NCBI RefSeq assembly: GCF_005871185.1
Contig: NZ_SWKN01000009.1
Location: forward strand, 226,976 to 290,975
DNA: 64,000 nucleotides
DNA from: Limnobacter alexandrii
Lineage (GTDB): Bacteria; Pseudomonadota; Gammaproteobacteria; Burkholderiales; Burkholderiaceae_B
Direction: 5' to 3'
Positions 10,075 to 17,936 of the stretch are shown here, piece by piece (position 1 is the first letter of the stretch; each line of letters opens with the position of its first letter). The position numbers were made by a program, and so were the translations under genes. The notes beneath the pieces are model-generated. The model had not been told where the DNA came from. It saw only the letters and a program-made list of their open reading frames with translations, and did not search any database.

Positions 10075-11019
10075 TTATCCCTTAAACACAACTTTCCGGT
10101 GATACTTCAAATATTCCTCACGCCGAGCATTCCTGAATTTTTCTGGGAGAAACCTTTCTTCCTCCAGCCCAAGACATTTCCTAGCAGATTGACTAAGTAT
10201 CGATGACTTCAACACACGCCACTCTTCATCGAACGCCACTAGGCCAGCGTCAAACGCTGCATCCCAAAGTGATGATAATAAAAGCCCATTATCACAACAT
10301 CCTCTAGCATCTGGATTATTTTCACAGTGCGCCCAAGGCTGTATATGCGATGCGATCAATAGCTCTTTGCCCTCGATGCCCGACATCCAACAAACCTCAC
10401 CGGCGATATCTAGAAGAGCTGATCGAAAAGCTCCCTGACCAAAACGAACCTTGACCACTGCCTCCCGTTCGCCTGCACTAAGGTTCGTGGTATCACTTTC
10501 CAGCGTTCTTTGAACATTGTCAGTAATCATTGATGAATTAGGCGCCTGCGGTTGTGCAGCCTTGGAATCAGTAACCAAGCGCTCGGCCTCTTTAACCGTA
10601 AACGACTCTTTGATAGAAAAATACCAGTTCAAAACACGTTGAAATTCTGCCGGAGTCGAGACAGAGACACGCATAGCAGAATTAAATTTTGGATTGATAG
10701 ACGGCAACCGGGCGGCCGACGAAGACAAACCCTTATCGCCAGTTTTACCTTGATATCCCATGGGATACCTTTCTGTGACAATCGCCTGAGGAAAGGTATT
10801 TTCAGGAAAAATATCGCCCGAGACCGATCTCTGATTCATATAAATGGTCACTCCATTTTGAGTGCCCTTTCTTACAATCGCGATATGTCTACCTGAGCGA
10901 CCAAATCGGTATGTTTTATCAACATGTGCCACACCTTTCTTAGGTCCAATTTCGGCAAAAAATGGCGTGATGCCATCTATCTTCTCGGTAATAGTTTTTG
11001 CAATCTCAGGGGTAATCAT
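10075..11019 (-). CDS. HNH endonuclease
   Basis: 314 residues from the ATG at 11019, which has GGAAGA four bases upstream; a TTG 63 bases further out is less likely. The C-terminal third is an HNH_2-type nuclease: a Cys near residue 210, ASHIQPW (catalytic His ~225), CDNGLLLSS (Asn ~244) and DAAFDAGL, where Asp replaces the last His as in many relatives. The N-terminal ~190 residues are not recognised and may read a DNA sequence. It is convergent with vsr and probably belongs to the methyltransferase module as a restriction enzyme, perhaps acting on unmethylated or modified DNA. That function is inferred from context. Confidence 0.75.
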   Translation of the reverse strand: MITPEIAKTITEKIDGITPFFAEIGPKKGVAHVDKTYRFGRSGRHIAIVRKGTQNGVTIYMNQRSVSGDIFPENTFPQAIVTERYPMGYQGKTGDKGLSSSAARLPSINPKFNSAMRVSVSTPAEFQRVLNWYFSIKESFTVKEAERLVTDSKAAQPQAPNSSMITDNVQRTLESDTTNLSAGEREAVVKVRFGQGAFRSALLDIAGEVCWMSGIEGKELLIASHIQPWAHCENNPDARGCCDNGLLLSSLWDAAFDAGLVAFDEEWRVLKSSILSQSARKCLGLEEERFLPEKFRNARREEYLKYHRKVVFKG

Positions 11020-11143
11020 TAAATCTTCCGCGTATATCGAAGTTGTCTTCTCAATCAGATTTCGATTGACGTTGTGGAGCAATATAAATTTCGCTTAGCC
11101 AAGTCATTCACAAGGCAAGCGAAACATCGATCAAAAAAATATG

Positions 11144-11560
11144 TTATCGAATCGAGGTTGTTTCTGTTCTCTTTTCTTGAGCACTTTCTTTTTCAAGAGT
11201 GATGGTAGTCGTATTCGGGTACTGCCACATGGCCCCAGTCACCATGTCGGTAATACCCAAATCGATAAATACCCCACCCACGACACCTGCCGTGTCAGCT
11301 GAGCTTACCAAGCGGGTAATCTTCTGGGCATGCCCTTCAGCCTGACACTTCACCAAAATATCGTCCTTATCCTTACCCACAGTCACTGTGTTATTTCGGG
11401 CATTGATCGATCCAATTTCACCATCACCATCACGACTCAAAGTACACCGTGTTTCTTGGGGATCCAAGTTAAAAACCAAGGTTTGGCTAGTACCTTTGGT
11501 GATCGATGCACAACCAGTGGCAAACAACACAACAAGCAACGCCGGGACATATATCTTCAT
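11144..11560 (-). CDS. Small predicted lipoprotein, function unknown
   Basis: 138 residues starting at MKIYVPALL; the frame extends further upstream but only this start gives a proper signal peptide. The N-terminus is a lipoprotein signal: hydrophobic stretch ending FATGC, with Cys17 as the likely lipidated residue. The mature part is a short beta-rich region followed by a small Gly/Val hydrophobic segment (TAGVVGGVFIDLG), resembling YidX/YceK-like small lipoproteins by layout only. It lies between the HNH nuclease and the NERD helicase genes, all on the same strand, with no clear functional link. Confidence 0.7.
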   Translation of the reverse strand: MKIYVPALLVVLFATGCASITKGTSQTLVFNLDPQETRCTLSRDGDGEIGSINARNNTVTVGKDKDDILVKCQAEGHAQKITRLVSSADTAGVVGGVFIDLGITDMVTGAMWQYPNTTTITLEKESAQEKRTETTSIR

Positions 11561-11676
11561 GGTGGGTCTCAAATAAAGAGGGTTATGCAGCCAATTCTGT
11601 TGGCGGCTGTCTGGGAATATCCCCAAACATGAACCCAGTTTGAACACCATGAAGCTCACAGCATGAGCCTGCTCAT

Positions 11677-13323
11677 TTAATTGTTACTTTCACCCAACAA
11701 CAGCCCGGCCGCCTCTTGTGTCATCACCAAAGCCAACCGCAGCCTGGCTCTACTCATCCCCACAAAAAGTCGTCGCTTTCGGTTTTCATCCAGCTCCTGA
11801 AAATCAAGCTCGGTGAGCACCACGCAGTTTGCGGACCGCCCCTTGAATCGAAATACTGTGTCGGCCAACACCTCGCCATCCGAATACTCAAAATCTCCGG
11901 ACACTGTTCGCCCAACAATCTTTTTAAGACAATGCTTCCCTATCAAATCATGTTTAAGCAAATCACTAGATTCCGCGCCTTTCACTGTTAGCAATGCAAT
12001 TTCGTCCTTCACATGCCCCTCGGCCAACAACTGCGTAAGTACTTTTTCAGTGGCTTTCAGTAAGGAATCAATATTGCCTGCCTCGAAAACTTCAAGAATT
12101 GACGGCAGCCCCTCCACCACACTTCTGCTAACAATTGGCTGGGCAGCCAAGCCAAATTCATTGATATGGTCAGTCACAATTCGCGGACAACGATAAGTCA
12201 CCTGGTGATCAATTTTTATCCAACCACCAAAGTCTGCACTCACTCTTGAATATAGTTTTTGGTTTTCATCCATCAAAACAATCAAGCGCCCACCGGGCTT
12301 ACAAAGCTTAAACAAGGTGTTCAGCCACAGAGCCTCAAAGTCTTGGGCCTCATCAATCAGCAAAACGTCTACGCTGTTTGCAAACTGCTCAACATGGTCG
12401 GCAAAGTATTCTGCACTCTGCTCAAAGCCTGGGGCACTTGGCTTGTAATCGAAACCATTTGACTCGTACAGCACACGTGCCAATTCGTGAAAAGTTGTAC
12501 AGGTATCTGGCCGCCCAGTCGCCTTTTTCATGTCTTCCGCCAAGTTACGGTTAAAGCACACATACAACGCGGCTTGGCCAACAGACTCTGCGGCAGCCAG
12601 CTCGTCGAGTGCCAACTGTGTTTTGCCCGATCCAGCGGTGGCATTAATCAACAAACGAAACGGCGCTCCGCTCATCTGGCCTACCCATTCCGACAAGCCA
12701 GCAGCCTGCTCTATGTAAGCTGATTTGGCTAAGCCACCCAAAAAGCCGATGTCATAGCGTACGTTCAGTTGATTGGTTAAAAAGGCGGAAATTAAAACTG
12801 CATCAGCACATGTGTGTCTGGCGGTAGCTCTTTCAGTGAGCACATGCTGCACAATCTCTGGCAGCACATCCGCTTGTGGTTGGTCAACAACTCGGTCTGC
12901 TGGAATTCCAACAATTGATTTGTCTTTGATTGTGTAATCAGGGCAATACATCAACAAATCAATATCAAGTTTTTGGCCACTTCGGTTTTCAAAAGCGGTT
13001 TGCAAATTTTCCAAGTTTCGGTTCATTTGCATATTCACGCTTTTTTGCTGAGCGCCATACAACTTACTAACACCATCCTTGCCTTCAAGCAGGCCACCAT
13101 TCTTTTGTTCAATTAACAAAAGGCGGCCAGTTGGGCTCAACACAATGAAATCGATTTCACCCAGAAACGTTTTGTCGCAATTCTGAGTAGCCCAGTGCAC
13201 CGAGTGAAATACTTTGAAGTGAGGAGGAAGGTACTCAGCCAACAGCTGCGCAGTTTTGAATTCATTGCGCTTTTTAGCGGGTACCGGGCCGACTAAATCT
13301 GCAGAGGGAATAAGTTCAGCCAT
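11677..13323 (-). CDS. NERD nuclease-domain protein with UvrD-like helicase/ATPase
   Basis: 548 residues. The first ~90 form a NERD (nuclease-related) domain: GEIDFIV at ~55-61 and LLIEQKNG at ~70-77 give the E-D-(E/Q)-x-K pattern. A superfamily 1 ATPase follows: INATAGSGKTQ (Walker A, ~226-236), VLLIDEAQDFEALW (Walker B, ~318-331), then FKGRSANCVVL and RRLFVGMSRARLRL (motifs V and VI). Such fusions are common in defence islands and may cut and unwind foreign DNA. It lies 27 bases after a WYL regulator gene on the same strand, so the two probably form an operon that controls itself. Confidence 0.85.
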   Translation of the reverse strand: MAELIPSADLVGPVPAKKRNEFKTAQLLAEYLPPHFKVFHSVHWATQNCDKTFLGEIDFIVLSPTGRLLLIEQKNGGLLEGKDGVSKLYGAQQKSVNMQMNRNLENLQTAFENRSGQKLDIDLLMYCPDYTIKDKSIVGIPADRVVDQPQADVLPEIVQHVLTERATARHTCADAVLISAFLTNQLNVRYDIGFLGGLAKSAYIEQAAGLSEWVGQMSGAPFRLLINATAGSGKTQLALDELAAAESVGQAALYVCFNRNLAEDMKKATGRPDTCTTFHELARVLYESNGFDYKPSAPGFEQSAEYFADHVEQFANSVDVLLIDEAQDFEALWLNTLFKLCKPGGRLIVLMDENQKLYSRVSADFGGWIKIDHQVTYRCPRIVTDHINEFGLAAQPIVSRSVVEGLPSILEVFEAGNIDSLLKATEKVLTQLLAEGHVKDEIALLTVKGAESSDLLKHDLIGKHCLKKIVGRTVSGDFEYSDGEVLADTVFRFKGRSANCVVLTELDFQELDENRKRRLFVGMSRARLRLALVMTQEAAGLLLGESNN

Positions 13324-13350
13324 GATGGGTTACCCAGTCAAATAAGCGCA

Positions 13351-14316
13351 TCACAAATTCTCTAGCCCTTCTTCAAGTGCCTTACGCACTCGATCGCGAA
13401 CCGAAGGCGGCGACACAACTTTTACGAAGGGAACATGGCGCAATATATCCATCACCAGCTCAGTCGGGTTGCTGAACGGTACTTTAAGGCGGTAAACGCC
13501 ATTTGTAAGAAACGTGGACTCTTGCTTTGGGTGCCATGTTTCTTTGCTAACCCACTGCGCCCGCGGTGCGGTAAATTCCAACTCGGCGTATTCAATGTCT
13601 TTACCGGTGAATGCACCATAACCGGAATCTAAAATTTCCTGCATTTCAGCTTCATTCATGTCGTGCGCTACAGACTCGCCAATCTCGACGCGCTGAATCG
13701 CATCCAAGCCAAAACTTCGTAACTCATTACGTAGGTGGCACCAAGCGTCCAAATACCAATTTTCTCGATAGTGCGTAAGGCACTGCGGCGACACCTCACG
13801 GCGAACCACATCCCCGCGATTTCTGTTGTGGTGATCAATGATTATTCGGCGGCGCTGCACCACGGCTGTAGCAATCGGCGTGAAATGTTTTGGTTCGTAG
13901 GCTCGGGCGGCAACCTTCTGTATTCGAATTCGCCTTTGAACTGAATCTGCAGACAAACCCTCGCGTTCCAACAAGCTTTTTAGCCGCGAAAGTAAGGGCT
14001 CTACATGGGGCGTTAGTAACCCCGGGCCAAGCGAGGAAAGCAATTGTTGCATTGTTAGCAATGCGTGAATTTCAGCTGCGCTGAACCACAAGCCTGGAAG
14101 TTCATAGGCATCGCCCACACCTTGCTGTGCAAAACGATAACCACCCGCGTCCCTGTCCCACACCACTGGCGCATTCAAACGGTCTCGCAGGTATTCGAGA
14201 TCACGCTTGAATGTCGCTGGTGAAATTCCCAATTCTTGAAGAAACACATCAACAGCAACCACCTTGCGTTCATTCAGCATGCGGTCGATTTTATAAAGTC
14301 GCTCGGTACGGTCCAT
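13351..14316 (-). CDS. WYL-domain transcriptional regulator
   Basis: 321 residues. The N-terminal ~60 form a DeoR-like winged helix-turn-helix (LQELGISPATFKRDLEYLRDRL), then a linker helix bundle, and a WYL domain with the signature Trp187-Tyr188-Leu189 in ENWYLDAWCHLR, followed by a WCX-like C-terminus. WYL regulators often sense nucleotides or nucleic acid and repress defence genes. It is immediately upstream of the NERD helicase gene in the same direction. A dyad about 50 bases ahead of its start could be the operator. Family call is strong; the target and ligand are not known. Confidence 0.88.
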   Translation of the reverse strand: MDRTERLYKIDRMLNERKVVAVDVFLQELGISPATFKRDLEYLRDRLNAPVVWDRDAGGYRFAQQGVGDAYELPGLWFSAAEIHALLTMQQLLSSLGPGLLTPHVEPLLSRLKSLLEREGLSADSVQRRIRIQKVAARAYEPKHFTPIATAVVQRRRIIIDHHNRNRGDVVRREVSPQCLTHYRENWYLDAWCHLRNELRSFGLDAIQRVEIGESVAHDMNEAEMQEILDSGYGAFTGKDIEYAELEFTAPRAQWVSKETWHPKQESTFLTNGVYRLKVPFSNPTELVMDILRHVPFVKVVSPPSVRDRVRKALEEGLENL

Positions 14317-14667
14317 GTGCTCTCGGCTATTGTTGGTATTTTTGCTCAGCGTTCATTGTGTTGCCCTTAGCTGAATAACAGCTGACAAATACTAAAAATA
14401 CTTACTGTCTGGTTCTCTTATGAGCCAGTTGTATTTGCTGCTATTTGTACCTGCTATAACGAGAAAATAGATTTGCAGTCACGGAGCATTCTCGGCCACC
14501 ACTTTATCCGGAACGCTATGCCTAAAAAAACTAAGACATTGATTAATAAAGACAACATCACTACATAGAATGTATCCACTCCCTTACAGGCGAACATCCA
14601 CGTAAACCACTATGATGGAAGAAAATGCAATATCTAAAATCCCAAGACCTTACTCGGACCGCTACTC
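14317..14667. other. Intergenic region between divergent WYL regulator and BLUF genes
   Basis: About 350 bases without a coding frame of note. The left side must carry the promoter of the WYL-helicase operon and holds the dyad listed separately plus several TATTTTT/AAAATA words. The right side must carry the BLUF promoter; TATAAC at 14455-14460 is a possible -10, but the nearest -35-like hexamers are at poor spacing. No RNA gene was seen. Confidence 0.5.
14367..14386. promoter_or_regulatory. Possible operator of the WYL regulator operon
   Basis: TTAGCTG and CAGCTGA form a dyad with a 5-base spacer, six of seven positions symmetric, about 50 bases upstream of the WYL regulator start codon. 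The position would suit autorepression. There is no direct evidence that the regulator binds here; symmetry and location are the only grounds. Confidence 0.3.
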
Positions 14668-15072
14668 ATGATTCGTCTACTTTATTGCAGCCAAGCCAAG
14701 TCCGATTTCAGTGAAGAAGTACTGAAGGAAATTCTATTGACCTCCAGAAAAAACAACAAGGTTGCAGATATCACTGGCGTGTTGGTTCATGGCGGCGGCA
14801 TGTTCATGCAAGTGCTTGAAGGGCCCGAGCAAATCGTGTTGCGCACCTACATGAAAATTCTGGACGACAAGCGGCACACTGACAGCCGAATCATTCAAAT
14901 CTCTCCAATGAAAGAACGCATGTTCGACAACTGGACCATGGGTGTGATTGAAGCGGAACCGCTTACCTTTGAGCATGTTGCGAAACTTCGGGCACATCGC
15001 CTGGAAACATTGCATGCAGATGCATTCACGCAAGTAATCCGAGAATTCAACGCCCTGCTGATCAAGGTTTGA
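14668..15072 (+). CDS. BLUF-domain blue-light photoreceptor
   Basis: 134 residues, essentially a lone BLUF domain. It binds FAD and senses blue light. Key residues are visible: Tyr6 in LLYCSQ, Asn30/31 in SRKNNKVADITGVL, and Gln48 in MFMQVLEG, the trio that rearranges hydrogen bonds to the flavin. IxxDxRH-like KILDDKRH and a C-terminal Trp/Met segment (DNWTMGV) also match. There is no attached output domain, so it probably acts by binding a partner protein. It is transcribed away from the WYL gene and ends at a strong terminator, so it is monocistronic. Ribosome site is weak. Confidence 0.9.
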   Translation: MIRLLYCSQAKSDFSEEVLKEILLTSRKNNKVADITGVLVHGGGMFMQVLEGPEQIVLRTYMKILDDKRHTDSRIIQISPMKERMFDNWTMGVIEAEPLTFEHVAKLRAHRLETLHADAFTQVIREFNALLIKV

Positions 15073-15118
15073 AAACAAAAGGACTTAGGGGCTGTTCACC
15101 TCTAAGTCCTTGTTTTTA
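15072..15118. terminator. Bidirectional intrinsic terminator between BLUF gene and tRNA
   Basis: The bases AAGGACTTAG and CTAAGTCCTT (about 15079-15088 and 15102-15111) form a long stem with an A-rich 5' flank and TGTTTTT 3' flank. Read rightward it ends the BLUF transcript; read leftward it also has a T-rich tail and can end the tRNA/rpoD transcript. Confidence 0.85.
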
Positions 15119-15119
15119 C

Positions 15120-15195
15120 TGGTAGGGCCGGAGGGGTTCGAACCCTCGACCAAAGGATTATGAGTCCTCTGCTCTAACCGCTGAGCTACAGCCCC
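15120..15195 (-). tRNA. tRNA with CAT anticodon, probably tRNA-Ile2 (lysidine type)
   Basis: A complete 76-base cloverleaf with encoded CCA. The acceptor pairs GGGGCTG with CGGCCCT (G1-U72 wobble), the anticodon loop is CTCATAA, and GGTTCGAAC forms the T loop. The CAT anticodon fits either elongator Met or Ile2 (read as AUA after lysidine modification). The D-loop (GCGGTTAGAGCAG) and variable loop (TTGGTCG) match E. coli ileX better than metT, so Ile2 is favoured. It follows rpoD by ~20 bases in the same direction. Confidence 0.9.
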
Positions 15196-15214
15196 ACTTT
15201 ACCTTTCAAAAGCG

Positions 15215-17845
15215 TTATTCGCCTTCCAAGAAGCTTTTCAGCTTGTCTGAACGGCTGGGGTGACGCAGCTTGCGAAGTGCCTTGGCTTCAATTTGACGAA
15301 TCCGCTCGCGGGTCACGTCAAACTGCTTGCCCACTTCTTCCAGCGTGTGGTCGGTGCTCATTTCAATACCAAAACGCATGCGCAGCACTTTGGCTTCGCG
15401 TGGGGTCAGCGAATCCAGCACGTCTTTGGTCACAAAGCGCAAGCTGCTGTATTGCGCTGCGTCTTGCGGGGCCAAAGTGTGGTTGTCTTCGATGAAATCG
15501 CCCAAGTGAGAATCGTCGTCGTCGCCAATCGGTGTTTCCATCGAAATGGGCTCTTTCGCAATTTTCAAAATCTTGCGGATTTTTTCTTCGGGCATTTCCA
15601 TGCGCTCGGCCAGCGTGGCTGGATCAGGCTCAATACCGGTTTCCTGCAAAATTTGACGGCTGATACGATTCATCTTGTTGATGGTCTCGATCATGTGCAC
15701 CGGAATACGGATGGTGCGTGCCTGGTCAGCAATGGAACGGGTAATGGCCTGACGAATCCACCAGGTGGCATACGTTGAAAACTTGTAACCACGGCGGTAT
15801 TCAAACTTGTCCACCGCTTTCATCAAGCCCACATTGCCTTCCTGAATCAGATCGAGGAATTGCAAGCCACGGTTGGTGTACTTCTTGGCAATCGAAATCA
15901 CCAAACGCAAGTTGGCCTCGATCATTTCACGCTTGGCCAAGCGGGCCCGGTTTTCACCGGACACCATTTGCTTATTGATCGCGCGCAGGTCGTTCAAGGG
16001 CAGTGAGACCGCGTCTTGAATGGCAACCAGCTTCTGCTGCAATTCATTGATTGCAGGCACATTGCGCAACCAGGTTTCTGCCCACGCTGCGTTGGATGCG
16101 CTGAAGGTGTCAACCCAAGCCGCCTCTACTTCATGGCCACGGAACTTGTCGATGAACTGTTCACGGGGCACACCCACACGGTTTACCGCAATGTCGTAAA
16201 TTTCACGTTCAATTTTGCGAACACTGTCGACTTGTTCACGCAAAATGCTGCACAAACGCTCTACTTGTTTGGCGGTAAAGCGAATTTTCATGAACTGCTC
16301 GGCGATCGCTTCCTTGGCCTTTTTGTAGGCGGGTGTGTTGTAACCGCCGTCGGCACGAACCTTGTTCAATTTGGCAAATTGCTTTTCAATTTCAGCAAAC
16401 ACTACCAGCGAATTCTTCTTCAGCTCCTCGAGCTGGCGAGCCGACATGCCCGATGTAGTACCGCCGTCGTTGCCTTCTTCCTCGTCATCACTGTCGTCAT
16501 CATCGTTGGTTTCTTCAGGCGCAGTAGCTTCCACCATTTCTTCGGTGATCGAGTCATCAATAATGCCATCAACCACTTCATCCACGGTCGACAAGCCTTC
16601 AGCGATCCGCTTACCCAAACCCACCACGTCTTCAACAATGGCCGGGCAAGCTGAAATGGCTTGCACCATGTCTTTCAGGCCTGCTTCAATTCGCTTGGCA
16701 ATTTCAATTTCGCCTTCGCGGGTCAGCAGCTCAACGGTGCCCATTTCACGCATGTACATGCGAACCGGGTCAGTGGTACGACCAAACTCGGAATCCACGT
16801 TGCTCAACGCAGCTTCGGCTTCTTCTTCCGCGTCTTCTGCAGAAGTGCCAACCGGTGCGTTGTCGTTCATCAGCAAGGCTTCGGCGTCAGGGGCCTGTTC
16901 GTAAACAGTAATGCCCATGTCGTGGAAGGTGCTGACCATGGCTTCGATCACTTCGCCATCAGTTACATCGTCTGGCAAGTGGTCGTTAATTTCAGCAAAG
17001 GTCAGGTAGCCGCGCTCTTTACCCATTTTGATCAGGGTTTTAAGCTGGTTGCGGCGCAATTCAAGTTCTTCGACTGTGGCGTTGGCCGAGCTGAGGTAAG
17101 CCGAATTGATCAGCGCTTTGTCCTTGGCTTTGGAGCCGCGACCACGCTTGGGCATGATCACCAGGTCGGCTTTTTTGGCATCTGAATCATCGTCTTCAGG
17201 CACATCGTCGGAATCGAGCGATGCATCTGCACCGGAATCGATGTCCTCATCGTCCTCTTCCTCGGCCTTGGGCTTGCCAGCCTTCGGTGGGCGACCACGG
17301 CCCTTGGGCGCTTCGGCTGCAACGGGTGCGGCCTGCTCAACAGCCTTGGGCTTGCGGCCCCGCTTTTTGGGCTGTGCTTCCTCAACGGCGACCGGCTCAG
17401 CCACCTTGGCAGGCTTGGCCGCTGTTTTGGCGGCTTTGGCCACAGGCTCGGGCGCTGCTTCAACCACTTTGGGCTTGCGTCCACGCTTGGGCTTTTCTTC
17501 AGCCACAACGGGTGCAGGTGCGGGCGCAGCGGCTTTCTTGCTCACAGGCTTTTCAGCAACAGGTGCTGTTTTCTTGGATTCTGTCTTCTTAACCACGGTT
17601 TTTACTTTCGCTTCTTTTACAGTTGCCTTTTGAGGAGAAACCTTCTTCCCTGCCATTGACGACGCTCCCTTGCGTTTGGATGCCTTAGTGGAGGATTCCT
17701 TCTCCGGCTTTTGGCCACCAGGAATCTGTGTGTGTGTATCGGTATGCTGAGAACTCACGGTTTGTGACTTCGCAGACTTGGTTTTGTGGCCGGATTTGGC
17801 TTTCTGTTCCTGTGTTTTTGAAAAAATGTTGAGTATTTTGAACAT
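15215..17845 (-). CDS. rpoD: RNA polymerase primary sigma factor RpoD (sigma-70)
   Basis: Up to 876 residues; E. coli RpoD has 613. Region 1.1 is at ~265-325, region 1.2 ([12 protein letters not shown]) at ~359, the non-conserved acidic insert after that, region 2 ([23 protein letters not shown], then [15 protein letters not shown]) which melts the -10, and region 4 ([18 protein letters not shown]) which reads the -35, ending at LEGE. The extra length is an N-terminal tail rich in Lys, Ala and Pro with four RGRKPK/RGRPPK-like motifs (residues ~121, 162, 182, 233). An alternative start at MAGKK (17656) has a better ribosome site, AAGGGAG, and would remove 63 residues. Last gene of the rpsU-yqeY-dnaG-rpoD cluster. 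Confidence 0.97.
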   Translation of the reverse strand: MFKILNIFSKTQEQKAKSGHKTKSAKSQTVSSQHTDTHTQIPGGQKPEKESSTKASKRKGASSMAGKKVSPQKATVKEAKVKTVVKKTESKKTAPVAEKPVSKKAAAPAPAPVVAEEKPKRGRKPKVVEAAPEPVAKAAKTAAKPAKVAEPVAVEEAQPKKRGRKPKAVEQAAPVAAEAPKGRGRPPKAGKPKAEEEDDEDIDSGADASLDSDDVPEDDDSDAKKADLVIMPKRGRGSKAKDKALINSAYLSSANATVEELELRRNQLKTLIKMGKERGYLTFAEINDHLPDDVTDGEVIEAMVSTFHDMGITVYEQAPDAEALLMNDNAPVGTSAEDAEEEAEAALSNVDSEFGRTTDPVRMYMREMGTVELLTREGEIEIAKRIEAGLKDMVQAISACPAIVEDVVGLGKRIAEGLSTVDEVVDGIIDDSITEEMVEATAPEETNDDDDSDDEEEGNDGGTTSGMSARQLEELKKNSLVVFAEIEKQFAKLNKVRADGGYNTPAYKKAKEAIAEQFMKIRFTAKQVERLCSILREQVDSVRKIEREIYDIAVNRVGVPREQFIDKFRGHEVEAAWVDTFSASNAAWAETWLRNVPAINELQQKLVAIQDAVSLPLNDLRAINKQMVSGENRARLAKREMIEANLRLVISIAKKYTNRGLQFLDLIQEGNVGLMKAVDKFEYRRGYKFSTYATWWIRQAITRSIADQARTIRIPVHMIETINKMNRISRQILQETGIEPDPATLAERMEMPEEKIRKILKIAKEPISMETPIGDDDDSHLGDFIEDNHTLAPQDAAQYSSLRFVTKDVLDSLTPREAKVLRMRFGIEMSTDHTLEEVGKQFDVTRERIRQIEAKALRKLRHPSRSDKLKSFLEGE

Positions 17846-17930
17846 TCATTCCCTGAACAACTCAATAACAGCCACTCAGTGCGCAAAAAACGCACTACAA
17901 AAAGATGCAAAAGCTGCACCGTAACCCTTA

Positions 17931-17936
17931 ATTATA
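17931..17936 (-). promoter_or_regulatory. Possible -10 element of an rpoD promoter at the dnaG 3' end
   Basis: A perfect TATAAT (leftward) overlaps the dnaG stop codon about 85 bases before the rpoD start. No good -35 is found 17 bases upstream, inside dnaG. An internal promoter here is known in macromolecular synthesis operons, so it is plausible but not proven. A small stem (AGTGCG/CGCACT, 17878-17896) lies between it and rpoD. Confidence 0.35.
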
